NCBI GenBank assembly: GCA_002179805.1
Contig: NAVB01000343.1
Coordinates: 1-62,608 of the forward strand
DNA: 62,608 nucleotides
Reading direction: 5' to 3'
Source of the DNA: Acanthamoeba lenticulata
Lineage: Eukaryota > Discosea > Longamoebia > Acanthamoebidae
The notes under the pieces were generated by a model. The model was not told where the DNA came from, did no database searches, and saw only the letters and a program-made list of their open reading frames with translations. Positions 33,794 to 44,688 of this stretch are shown piece by piece; within the stretch, counting starts at the first letter, position 1, and the number at the start of each line of letters is the position of its first letter. Made by a program: the position numbers and the translations under genes.

Positions 33794-33969
33794 CTCGTGC
33801 AAAAGCGGACAAAGAAAGAACCAAGTTTATCGCGGATAACGTTTTTTTATTATTTGATTATTTATTTGTTTTTCCTCAATTTTTCTTTTTTCGAAAGAGA
33901 ACCGTCAACGCAACAAAGGAGGCTGTCGACGATGTAGTGCGCGGGGGCACGTGCGCCTAGGTGGTCGTC

Positions 33970-36297
33970 TCACACGAGGTAGTCGCAGCAGTGGCCGTAG
34001 GTGCTCTGGAACTTGTGGTAGAGCTCGGGGCAGTTCCTCTGCAGGGCCTGCGGCTCCTCGGCGAAGCACACGAAGATGGTGACCACCGCGCTGTCCACGA
34101 GTTCCAGCACTTGCATCACCATCACGAAGCCGATCTGTGTGGTGGTTTGTATTTATTATCCGTAAGCAAGCAATTATTACCAGAAAATAATAATAATAAA
34201 GAATTAAAAGTGGTAAAGCATATCACAAAGCAGCTACATACCAGGCCACAAAGGATGCCAACAGGGATGTAGTAGTCCTCCTCAAGGGCGTACATAAGGA
34301 GGCCTCCGAGCACGCCCGTCACCACGGCCGACGCCAAGCAGGCCATCCCCAGCACGGTGCCTGTTGTTGACACATTTGTTAATTTAAAAAAAAAGTGCAG
34401 CATAAATGAGAGAAAGAAAAGGGGCAAGTACCGATGATGTTGTCGTTGACGATGGCCTGGATGCCGTGGCTGTTGATCAGGTGCCAGGTATCCTTGGCAG
34501 CGCGGCAGTAGGGCTTGCCGTAGATGGCGACCTGGGCGTAGGCGTACTCGTTGAAGTACTCAAGGAGCTGATCAAGGCAAGCGACGACGCACTCAGCAAT
34601 GAAGGCCAGAATGACGACGACGATGTTGTCGCTGCTCCCCCTGCAAATGGCGAAACAACAAAAGACGCGTCAGAGGCAGGATAAACAAAATAGTTCAAAC
34701 ATAAATAAATAAATAAATAAATGACATTTATCATAAAAATAAAGATAACAGCCATGTACCTGATGGAGCGGAAGACAGTGCGGAGAGTGCGGAGGGCGGC
34801 CACGATGAGCGAGCCGAAGCAGATGGAACCAAACGACGTGGTGGTGGCGCGCTTGAAGGCTCCGACGGTCGGGTTGGGCGGAACGCCCACAGTGCCGTGC
34901 AGGAAGTACCACGAGGCAAACACGCCCGCAGCCGTGACGTGGACAACGTTCTTGATCACTGCAAGAGGTGTTGTCAGCATAAAGTAATTTTGTTAAATTC
35001 CTATTTGATACGATTAAATATTCATATTCAAGGGAAAATCGTACCCTGAGAGACCCAGTAGAAGGAGAAGAGCAGGTAGATGCTGAGAAGGTAGGCAAGA
35101 ATAGGCGTGTACTGCTGGACAAGGAAGATGCCCACACACCAGAAGACGAACCAGCCCAGCTGCACGACCAGCGAGGCAAACGCTGCCGGTGGCCCACACC
35201 GGTGAGTCCTCGGCAAAGCAGCACAAAGCAAAGAGAAGTAAAAGAATACTTACCGACAACAGTGGTGCCGTGGTAGTTCTGAACGAGGACCGACACGGTC
35301 TCGAGCATTTGGGTGGCAAACGGGATGCGGCTCCTCCAAAGCCAGAAGAAGAGGGCCGAAATGACCGCGAAGATGGCGAAGATGATGCCTCCCCAGAGGT
35401 TGCCTGGCGATGCGGTCACTGCGTCAGTCCATGAAAAGAGAGAAGAGGAAGAAAGGGACATGCGTACCGACAGCGAAGGACCACGCGGCAAGCGCGGCGG
35501 TGAAGATGACGTTGAAGACGATAGAGATGTAGATAAGCTGTCGAGCAAAGTAGCGGAACATCACCAACCAGAAACCAGCAAACACCGCCGCGACACCTGC
35601 GCTTGCGGCCGCCGTGATGAAGATGTGGTAGGCTGTTGACATGTCGATATCCTGCAGACAGAGTCACATGTGGGTGCTGTGCATGGAGCGCGCGTGGGCA
35701 GAGCCAACGTACGTCATCGTTAATGATTTTATCACCCGATTCGTCTGCGCCCTTGCCGGTCTTGTAGGTGAACCAACCAAAGCCGAAGATGACACCAACG
35801 GCCAGCAAATGGGCAATGAAGGCAACGATGAAAGTGACATCACGGAAGCCACTCACAGGTGTAAACCTCTCAACGGGCTGCAAAATAAGAATGGACGATC
35901 AGATGAGGAATAAAGACAGACTTTGAGGAAAACATTGATGAAGATTGTACTGGTAAAGTTGGCTGCACATAAAATAAATAATCATCAGATGACGAAAGGT
36001 GAATCCTTGCATAAAAGCATGTACCTGAAGGGGAGTTTCTTCATAGTAATCACCTCCACCAGGTGCACCATATTCCTTGGGGGCTGGTGAAGGAGACCAC
36101 TGCTGCTCCGGGATGTAGTGCCCCTGCGGGGGAGGGTATTGGTCCTGCTGCGGGGGCGGGTATTGCCCTTGGGGCGGCGGGTACGCCTGGGTAGGCTGCG
36201 GTTGGTAGGCATAAGGATTCCCTCCATGCATGGGCGGTTGGAGTCCACCTCCATAGTAAGCGCCTCCCTGTCCAGGGTCTGTGTTGTAGGTGGCCAT
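33970..36297 (-). CDS. Choline transporter-like (CTL/SLC44, PNS1-type) membrane protein
   Basis: Multi-pass plasma-membrane protein of the CTL/SLC44 family. Start ATG 36297 opens a roughly 85-residue cytosolic Tyr/Gly/Pro/Gln-rich tail with PPPQ repeats. About ten TM helices follow across eight or more exons, for example VTFIVAFIAHLLAVGVIFGF, IFITAAASAGVAAVFAGFWL, IIFAIFAVISALFFWLW and QLGWFVFWCVGIFLV. The family signature region is VIKNVVHVTAAGVFASWYFL, then RATTTSFGSICFGSLIVAAL, EYAYAQVAIYGKPYCRAAKD and DNIIGTVLGMACLASAVV. It ends QSTYGHCCDYLV at 33970. Transport of choline is established for some members; the amoeba substrate is inferred. Several introns are extremely AT-rich. Confidence 0.92.
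34701..34722. repeat. AAAT tandem repeat in intron
   Basis: Five to six AAAT units in an AT-rich intron of the CTL gene. Confidence 0.75.
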
Positions 36298-36664
36298 CTC
36301 GTGCGTGTCTTGAGCAGATGCAAACGCGTTTGGCCTCTCTACGCGGGCTCTCTACGTGGATTTTGCCTCGTGCACGATCACTTTTTCGTCGACAGGGCCA
36401 TGCGAACGAAATCGCACAGGAAGGTCCGGTGAGCTTCACAGAGAAGTGACTGCGCGATCTTCTGTAGAAACTGCATCCACGCTTTTGGCCACCTCCTTTT
36501 CTATCACTAACCATTGCCTTCGCGGCGGCCCCTCGCCAAGGTCTTCAGTCGAGGCAAATCGCCGAGAGGCACCATGTCTTCCCCGTCCAGTAAAACAGCA
36601 AGCAACTGAAGATGCAAGTCGATCAAAGAGAGTCTCATTTGGAGTGGTCTGTACAGTTAAGCCA
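36298..36664. other. Intergenic segment upstream of the CTL gene
   Basis: 367 bp between the CTL start and the stop of the ATP-grasp gene, both on the minus strand. Presumed CTL promoter; no gene or clear motif seen. Confidence 0.35.
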
Positions 36665-39374
36665 TCACGGCGAAGAACGACGCGCGTCCAAGAGGCGCTG
36701 GAAGGTGGCGTCGTAAAAGTGCCGGGCCTCGTCAGGCGAACTGCCGATGCACACCATCCCGAGCTTGCCAAACTCACGCGCACAGCTCAGCATGTGGAAA
36801 ATCTGTTGATTGAGGTTCGGTTTGGTTTGGGTGAGATGCGCCTCGCCGGGATCTCCACACAAGCGCAGCTGTGTGCGGGCAGGCCGTACGGTTCCCGAGG
36901 CGCGGCGGCCGTCAAACTCGAGCGGATGGCCCTCGAACAGGCTGATGATATCGGTCGGCGTCATGCCCACAAAGGCCGGATTCTTTACATTGTCGCTGGC
37001 CACATAGTATCGGAGCCTGTACGGGAGCGAGGAGCGTCAGTCCAACGCTGTCAGGCCCACGCCGAGGCCGAAGGCCAACAACACCAGCGCGACGCGGCGA
37101 AACGAACCGTGAGTCGTCGGACGGCAGGCCAGCGTAGTGAGGGCTGTTGTCATCCAGGCGGTAGAGGCCGGTGGTCTCGTCGTAGTGCCCGTCAGTCAGC
37201 AGGTTGAGGGTCATGATCGGGTGCGTCGCCCCGCCCGGTCGCAGGTTGATCTGCACACATACACGCACGCCCGTGAGTGGCTCCGGACGCTGAGAAGAAG
37301 CAAAGAAAAGCCCCGCGCGTACCTCGAGTGCGTGCAAGTCCCACATGAAGCCGTCCTCGTCAAAGGCACAGTTGGGCTCGACCACATCGGATTGGTCATT
37401 GTCCTGGCCTCCGCCGCCGTCAGAGGTAGAGTGGCGCTCGGCCACGAGACGCAGTGCCGTGCCCGGTCGGGCGAGGTCTACGCGCCGGGCCAGGAAGTCG
37501 ACCGAGAAGTGGCCGAGGGCGCCCTGCGCGGCCAGGAACTGGCCCACCTTGCGCACGCTGGCCTGGATTAGCAGGCGATAGGTGGCCAGCGCCGGGAACA
37601 CGCAGCCCTGGTAGTTCTGGCCATCGGGCCCGCCCATCATCTGCTCGTGGGTGGCCATGACGTGCACCTGCCCATCGCTGTCGATGCAGGCCTGGCCCGA
37701 TGGGTTGGACACGCCCGGCACCTGCTCGGCCCCGAGCTCGCTGCTGCTGACCCCGTTATCGAGGAAAACCTCGGCCAGGACGCCGACTGACTCGCACTTG
37801 GACTCGAAGGTGGCCCAGCACTCCTCCACGGCCTGGAACCGCGTGCGCTCGTCGATGAACTGGCGCTCGATGGTGTCGGTCAATTCGATGTCGTCCTCGA
37901 TCCGGCCGAGCCCGTGGAGAGCCGAGAGGTCGAGCAGCGCGTTGCCCTCGCCCGAGAAGGCGTCGTCGAGCTTGATCACCATCTTGCGCGGCATGAAGGC
38001 GCGCCAGGCGTCGGTCTCGGCGTCCTGCGGCGCCAAGTGGCGAGCGGCGAGTCGTTTGTACCGGGCCTCGAGGCAGCGCCACAGCGCCGCCAGCTCGCAG
38101 GCCAGCTCACGCTTGGAGTAGCACAGCTTCGTGCCCTGGATTTTCGATTCAATATTTGAATAAAAATTGAAATAAGTCTATAAATAAAAGGACGGACACC
38201 GACCTGAGGGTGGGGCACGCCAGTGGCCAGAAAGGCCTCGCGTGAGCCGCTCTTCGTGCCAAAGTGGAGGCAGCGCTTGCGGATGCCCAACAGCGGCACC
38301 TCTGACGAACGGGAGGCCCACGTGTGAGCCAGGAGCAAGACACGAGAAGGCGAGGGGGAGAGTGCATACGAAGCAGGGATGCGATCTTCTCTTCCCGCCC
38401 GGAGGAGAACACGCAAAACATGCCCGTGTCGGTGGAGGTGCTAGAAGAGCGGTCATGGTGTCAGTGCCACTGTCAGAATACAAAGAAGTGAACACAACTT
38501 CTCAGCAGGAGAAGCGTACTGTGAGCGTAGGACAGAAAGGAAGTCGGGACTGCGCAAGATCTTCTTCGTAAGGGGCAGGCCCGAGGAGTCCCTCAAAGGG
38601 AGCAGCACCAGTCGCTGCCACCACCCCGCCTCATCTTCGTCGGAGAAGCTGTGGCTCAGAAAGAAAAAAAATAAACAATAAAACATTAAATCATTAAATT
38701 GCCCAATCAGCAGAAAGCAGTAGAGGTGTTCCGAACCTGCCCGTGGAGCGCATGAGGCGGAAGTAGTAGGCAATCACCTCACGCGGGACGTCAATAGACG
38801 ATACGAAGATGACGCGAAATAGAGGGTCACGCTTGCGAAGGAGGAAAAGATGGTACAGCTGGCGCTCCTCGTAGTACCGCAGACCGGCGATGTAGTCAAG
38901 AAGATGGGCCGTTGGGCCATACGGGTGCAGCGAAGGCACCACCAGCAGGCGCGGGCAGCCGTCTTCCACTGTGGCGAGTTCTTCGCCGACGCCATAGTCC
39001 CCCACCAGGTTCTCTTCTCCGCTCTCATCGTCGCTGCGTCGCAGCGGTCTAGTGAGGGGGTGATGGTGGTGATGGTGAGCTGCCCGATGCCAGACGCCTT
39101 CTTCAGCGCCGCCCGCTTCGCATCGCAGAGGCTGGTCGAGTTTAGAAGAGAAAGAAGAAGTCGTCGGAATACTTGGGGGAGGAGAGCTGTCTTCGTTGGG
39201 GTTTGCGAGTTCGTGGTTGCGCATCGTCCAGTACATCATCCTCACGCGGCTGGTGCGAGAGGCTTCGTCGAAACGCTGCAGCTGCTCCGACTCGGATAGC
39301 TTTTCAATGTTCTCGGGCTGGGCGTCACTGAGCAGTGGCCCATCAAAGAGGGAACAAGTAGCCAGGGCAGCCAT
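36665..39374 (-). CDS. PGM1-like ATP-grasp carboxylate-amine (peptide) ligase homologue
   Basis: Matches the PGM1 peptide-ligase-related group (bacterial PGM1 makes amide bonds in pheganomycin). Start ATG 39374. The pre-ATP-grasp part shows LLVVPSLHPYG, GLRYYEERQLYHLFLLRKRD and VIFVSSIDVPREVIAYYFRL, then LLGIRKRCLHFGTKSGSREA, typical of the group. The ATP-grasp core includes PRKMVIKLDDAFSGEGNALL, HVMATHEQM, GCVFPALATYRLLIQASVRK and the metal/ATP-binding EINLRPGGATHPIMTLNLLT. The PGM1 C-terminal domain follows: YYVASDNVKNPAFVGMTPTD, LEFDGRRASGTV, and ending HMLSCAREFGKLGMVCIGSS. A Ser/His-rich insertion sits near the N-terminus. About seven introns. Substrates unknown. The family is mainly bacterial, so an amoebal copy is notable, though I cannot tell transfer from ancient presence. 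Confidence 0.82.
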
Positions 39375-40242
39375 GGTCTGTAGCTGTCAGTTGTGGGTGT
39401 GAGCAAGCTCCTCTTTCTCAGTCGCTTTCGTTCTTATATTTTAACCTTCGGGGTGAAGAGGAGGGGAGACTTGAGAAGGTTCTGAGAGGCTTGGCGAGTG
39501 GCAACGTTGCGGTTGTGGCGGTAAGAGTGTGTAAGGGTTAACGGTGTAGGTAGGGAAATAGGCAAAGGCCGCAGGCTTCCTCCAGCCAGAGAGCAGGGGT
39601 CATCTCGCAAGGAGCTGCGACGCACAGTGACAGCTCGAGCCTGAAACGTGCGACAACTCCAACAAGCGGACGACTCTGTCCAGAGTTTTGGCTCGCGAAA
39701 GCTGCGTCCGTTCGAGCATCAAAGATAAGGGAATTTCGGAGCTAGCCCTTTCTCTTCTCGCTCGAGTTCCTTCTGGTTGAGTGCGTGCTTCACGGCTAGA
39801 GCCTTGTTTGGACCAGCCTCACGGGCGGAGGTGGTCCCGCGTGATACGCACCTCATCTGCTGTTACAACCAGCAGCAGACTTCCTCAAGGCCTCTTCGTT
39901 TTCCTTGCGTAGACAGACTACTCGTCTTTGTGGGTGTCCAGCGTAGCCTGCGGCCGCTCCGCAAAGGCCAGTCACCGCAGCGGCGAGTTCCCGTTGTCTG
40001 CTGCTCTGGTGGCGGAGCGAGAGCTTCTGGCGCCGAAACGCCAAAAAGAAAACCAACAAGGAAACGAGACTACGACCAGAAGCTGCACCGCGTTCTCGTT
40101 TTCCCACTTCATCCTGCTGCTTGTTTCCCGCCTGCGGCCGAACAAACAGCACTTGGCGACGCCCTTGTGCGCTTGCCACAGCAGTACGCAAGCGACAATT
40201 GAGGAAGATTTTGACTGAAGGCAACACGAAATAATCGCAGAG
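39375..40242. promoter_or_regulatory. Divergent intergenic region, no gene seen
   Basis: 868 bp between opposed starts of the ATP-grasp gene and the membrane coiled-coil gene. Open frames of 90-140 codons occur on both strands but overlap one another, lack family resemblance and mostly lack ATG starts. Presumed promoters and 5' UTRs of both genes. Confidence 0.35.
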
Positions 40243-41941
40243 ATGCAGGAGGGAGGCGGATATGGCGCTTCGTATGGGGGCTACAACTCAACAGGGACAT
40301 CTTATCCTTATGGGGGCGCCTACGGAGGCTATGGGGGCTATGGGGGCTACGGTTATGGTGGAGGCGCGGCAGGCGAGGCACAAAGCGACTCGAATGACGA
40401 CTCATACGATGAAGAGAGCCACTTGGTCAAAAAGGGCGGAGGAAGAGATGAGCAGGACAACAGCGGAGACCGATACTCTACCTTCGTGGGTTCCAACGAG
40501 GATGGTCAGGCTGACCAGCTTGCAGACTCCACCGCGTCGGTGCCCCTCTTTCCTCCATCTTCCATACCCCAAGGTGGCAACTACGGCTACACATATGCCG
40601 ATCTGGAATCACAAGAACAGTTTGGTACCTTTTGCTCCATGCATTCAAATTCTCATTTTCAGCATCCCTTCTAATTATTGAATAAATCAGGGCTTTACAA
40701 TGTGGCGGTGAAGGTGGTGACTCGCAAGGAGCTCCCGCAGCGCGTCAAGTCGTTGTGCAACGTTGCCGCCATTTTCGTTGGTTCGTCTCCTTGCTCTCTG
40801 TTGGCTTCTTTCGCGGGCTCACCCCAACACTTGATACACGCAGGTGCCACGGTCGCGCCCCTGGCGATGACCTTTGAAACTGAACTCTTCATCGGTAGTC
40901 TCAATCTTGTGCTTGTACGAGACTCCTCTCCATCGTCCTCCTCCATGCGGCTGTGCTCTTCTCATATTCAGATGCTGCGCAGGTGTTGATCCCATTGTTC
41001 TACGTGTTGGCCAAGAACATGGAAGTGGACCTCCAGAATAAGGATCTTAAGCAAGAGATCCTTGCCCTGTGCCAGAAGCTGGGTACCCAGCATCTTCTTA
41101 TGCTGCAAACCACATGTCGTGCAGAGGCTGACGCTAGCGCTGCGCGTGGGTGATGACAGGCATCCCGGCCAAGACGCCCAGGGCGTCTCGACAAACACTG
41201 ATCAACGGCGTCGTCACTGTCATCTCCCTCGCCTTGGCGCTCACCGCCTTCTTCCTCCTCTACTTCAGGTATGTTCTCTGTGCTTGCGTCCACTGTTGTC
41301 AATGGTGACTGATTTACTTTCTATTCATTTATTTTGAAAACACAACAGCAAGGCCTCGTTCAACCAGATCGCGGCTACAGCCATCACGTCAGCGGCCATC
41401 GTGTTCAGGTCAGGACAGCACTCATTTTCTTTTTATTCATTTGTTTGTGTTCTGAATTTTATCATGTCGTGCACTTGACGCAGCGGCGTTACCAAGATGC
41501 TGTCGGCGCGAGCCTTGCGAAAGCACCAGAACGAGCTGCTCGACATCAAGGCTGACCTCAAGATGCTGGAAAAACAGAACGAGGGTAGGCTCACTGTCTG
41601 TGCCTGTGCGCACGCGTCACTGGTGGTGGCGATGCTGAAGTGAATGTTGTTTGTTGTGTGCAGTCACGCAGACGGCGATCCAGATGGAGGAGAAGAACCG
41701 ACGACTCAAGGCCGAGCTGCTCAAGGTCAAGAAGATGCCACGGCAGCAGATCGAGGACTCCATGCGCAGCCTCGAGGAGCAGAACCGGGCGCTCATGCGC
41801 GAGCTCGAGCGTGCGCGCACGATCGTGCAGGCGCGCGTCACGCACGCCGGCATGCCCAGTCAGGACTCCTCCTCCAAGAAGGTCAAGAAGGTCAAGAAAT
41901 CCAAGAAGTCCTCCAAGAAGCTCAAGAAGGCCTCTGGATAA
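40243..41941 (+). CDS. Unrecognised membrane protein with Gly/Tyr-rich N-terminus and C-terminal coiled coil
   Basis: Eight exons (40243-40624, 40691-40780, 40844-40894, 40972-41082, 41160-41268, 41349-41408, 41484-41584, 41664-41941) total 1,182 nt, 393 residues. The N-terminus is Gly/Tyr-rich (GGYGGYGGYGYGGG), then acidic. A conserved-looking middle (GLYNVAVKVVTRKELPQRVK ... IFVGATVAPLAMTFETELFI) leads to two TM helices (NGVVTVISLALALTAFFLLY and IAATAITSAAIVF). A charged coiled coil (LLDIKADLKMLEKQNE ... RRLKAELLKVKKM) and a Lys/Ser-rich tail follow. The splice at 41083 has two acceptors: AG at 41159 keeps the frame, whereas AG at 41124 gives a stop at 41153 and a truncated 250-odd-residue form. 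No family recognised; the layout suggests a tail facing the cytosol on an internal membrane. Confidence 0.7.
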
Positions 41942-42011
41942 AGACAACAAAAAATGTACAAAAAATACAAGAAAAATCAAAAAGATCTTATTCCATTTTC
42001 TTTATGTTTAG

Positions 42012-43394
42012 ATGGAAGAAGAGCGTTGGGCATCAGACGAGGAGGGGCAGGTGACCCTCAGCGGCGAGAGGGAGCCGTGGGATGAAGAGTGGGAGTGCAA
42101 GTTGAGGCACCACCTGCAGGAACGAGCGACTGTACCCGAGGAAGTGGTGGGGGGTGAACAGCTGCAGGCCAAGTGGAGCACCCCTGCTGGTTCTGAACCA
42201 CGAGCTGGCAGCAGCGCGAATCAGGTCGGTGACGAAGAGTGCTGGTGGCAAAAGTGGGCACAAGCCACCAGCCAAGACACCAACTTTGTCACCTCAGATG
42301 GCGGGGTTTTGAAGAGGACGATGCGAAAGGGCAGGGGCAGACGACCTGTTGTGGGCTGCAAGGTTGGCGGTACGACGCAACCCACGAGAAAAGCTGTGGT
42401 TCATCATGGTCTCACCCCTTGCGTGCTACATGATGAGAGAACAGTGAACTATGTGGGCCTACTCGAAGCAACAAAGGAGCTGTTCGACCGGGCGCACGCT
42501 GACAGCTTGCTCGTGATCGAGCTCGGCGCGGGACAGGCGCTTCCGGGCATGGAGGCAGCGCTGCTGCAGATGGAGCATGATGAGCAGGCTCTGATCACAG
42601 TTTCATCGCCGTACGCCTACGGCGACGTTGGCTGCCCACCGCGCATCCCTCCACAAGCTTCCGTCGAGTTCATCTTATGGCTTCGCTCCATCGAGTGGCC
42701 TGCCGTTGCTGTACGTACAGCACCTGCTTTGGCCATCTTCTGGCGGACCACAAAATCTCGGGCTAAAGACCGCTTCATGTAGCCGGGCGTCAAGCAGGGG
42801 TTCATGCACGGCCCTCCGCTCGAGGTTCGCCAGAGCGACGCCGATAAGCACCGCGAAGCGGGCAACGACCAGTTCCGCCTTAAGGCCTACCGCCAGGCCG
42901 TGCGTTGCTACAACAAGGTAAATGGACGGCTGGCTGGACTTGACGCCTTGAATCAACACATCGCCGTCGTTGGCAGCGCCTCACCCTCGCGTTGCGCGAC
43001 TGTGCAGGCGTTGCACTGCTTCGCAGGGCTGCATCACCTCAGCGAAGAGGAACAAGAGCAGATGAACGAGAGCTTGCTGCCCATACATACCAACATGGCA
43101 GCTGCCCTCTACCATCTCAACGACTTCACCAAAGCGATTGAGCATGCCCGCAAGGCGCTTGTGATCAACCCCGAACACGAGAAGGCGCTCTACCGGCTCG
43201 GCCTGGCGCAAGAGGCTGTGCATGACTACGACCAAGCGCAGGAGCTGTATCAACGTCTTCTGGACAAGAAGGCCGGCTCTACGCTCTACAAGACAGCGCT
43301 TGCCCGCGCCCAGCAGAGCGAACGCAAAGCCAGCCAGCAGTCCATCTTTGTTGGCATCTTTCAACGGCCACCAGAAAATGAAGAGAGAAGTTGA
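42012..43394 (+). CDS. FKBP-type immunophilin with TPR repeats
   Basis: Three exons (42012-42710, 42783-42917, 43008-43394), 406 residues, starting 70 bp after the upstream stop. The N-terminus is acidic and Trp-rich. The FKBP domain spans about residues 120-235: VNYVGLLEATKELFDRAHAD, LGAGQALPGMEAALLQMEHD, SSPYAYGDVGCPPRIPPQAS and VEFILWLRSIEWP. The FK506-pocket Trp expected in the IRGW position is Met here, so peptidyl-prolyl isomerase activity and drug binding are probably weak. The C-terminal half has three TPR-like repeats (KHREAGNDQFRLKAYRQAVR; NMAAALYHLNDFTKAIEHAR; ALVINPEHEKALYRLGLAQE), as in FKBP4/5/6/8, which dock Hsp90-type C-termini. Role as a co-chaperone is inferred. Confidence 0.88.
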
Positions 43395-43446
43395 AACGTA
43401 TTCTTTGCTATCACAAACGATGAAACACCGCATGTAGTTGTGACGC

Positions 43447-44075
43447 TTAGGCACCAACGCGCCTGAAGTCGAGGGTCTGCGCCACAGGATGGTACGTAAG
43501 CGGAAAGTTCCGAAGCGGAGAAGGGCGTTTCGGGGACGTACGCCGTGGTTGGGCAGGCTGAAGAAGACGGTCTTGCAGTTGCTGGCGTAGGTCAGGGTGT
43601 ACTCAGTGGTGCCGTCCTCGCAGGTGCAGCAGTCCGAAGCTGGAGGTGAAGGTCAAGGGAAAAGATTTAAGGCACGTGTCCAATTGGCACTGCTAAATGA
43701 ATCAGTAGAAATCGGGGGCGCACCCTGGCAGCTCTTGGCCTGGAGAGTGAGGTCCTTGTTGGTCTTCTGGTGGTAGACACCGGTCTCCGAGACGTGGCAC
43801 TTGCAGTAGACGACGTCGGTCTTAGCCTGAACAAAACAATAATCAATCATCACAAACAAAGCGGACGGACTTCGCTTTTATCAAGTACCAGGAGGAACAC
43901 GAACCTCGGCCTGGTAGACGCCCGACGGGTGGAACTCCATGGTAATGTTGACGTTGTAGAGCTGACCGTTATCGAACGACTGCCACTTGCCCACAATTTT
44001 ACACTCCTCGGCGGACACCAAAGCGGCGGCAACGAGAACCATGCACACAAATCCAACGAGGGACGAAGGCGACAT
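43447..44075 (-). CDS. Small secreted cysteine-rich protein, unknown function
   Basis: Four-exon gene for a protein of about 130 residues. Start ATG 44075 gives a strong signal peptide (LVGFVCMVLVAAALVSAEE, cleavage near the last Ala). The mature chain begins CKIVGKWQSFDNGQLYNVNI, followed by KTDVVYCKCHVSETGVYHQK, KSCQG, SDCCTCEDGTTEYTLTYASN and CKTVFFSLPNHG, ending LDFRRVGA. At least eight cysteines and alternating beta-like segments suggest a compact disulfide-rich beta fold. I recognise no family. It faces away from the Cys/His-finger gene across 613 bp. Confidence 0.7.
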
Positions 44076-44688
44076 CTTTTGTTACTTGAGTAGGAGTAGT
44101 TACTTAAAACTGGTTGTTTCTTGTTGTGTCAAGTACTTGAGTGGTCGGGCCTCATTTCACTCGCGGGGCGGAGTTAAAGTTATTGCCGTCGCGGCCAACC
44201 ACAGGGGGAGGGGAAGTGGGGTGCTTTTTCTGAGTTGGCTCGGGCGAGAGTGATGTGGCGACCCTTATCAAAGATGTCTCCATTCTAAAAGTGAAGACGC
44301 CTCTGGAACGGATCGCGCTTGAGGTTTCGCACACTTGGGGGCAAGCCTGGCGGCATGAGTATACGCCTTGGCTTGGGATTTTTTAAAAAGCGTGCATGAT
44401 TTTCAAGTCCTGCCAGGGGGTTCGCTCCGTACATAAGCCATGGGGCACGTGCGAGAGTTATGGGTCGTCAGCCGGACTTACCCTTTTTAGTGAGCACTTA
44501 CCTTCGGCGGAATAGTAAGGTTTTGGTAGGAAATCCTTCGCCGATTCTGCCTATGCTGGTCTTCCCCGACGGTGGCGTTATTGCCACTCAAAGCCGTCAA
44601 CCAAGAAAACGTGCTTTCATGAGAAGCACTGCAAGACCCACAAGCGTGCCTGCACGAACCCACCAACACTCCAACCTTTGATTCGCGC
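44076..44688. promoter_or_regulatory. Divergent intergenic region with 12-bp palindrome
   Basis: 613 bp between opposed starts. A perfect 12-bp palindrome, TCAAGTACTTGA, lies at 44129-44140, 54 bp upstream of the Cys-rich gene's start codon, next to a related TACTTGAGTA stretch at 44085. An open frame at 44460-44681 has no recognisable content. Confidence 0.4.

Noticed and set aside
41151..41155. TGATG stop-start overlap suggesting a bacterial-style operon
   Set aside because: A standard in-frame splice (41083-41159) joins both halves into one 393-residue protein, so no translational coupling is needed.
44460..44681. 73-codon plus-strand ORF upstream of the Cys/His-finger gene
   Set aside because: No recognisable domain, no splice link in phase, and composition unlike neighbouring exons.
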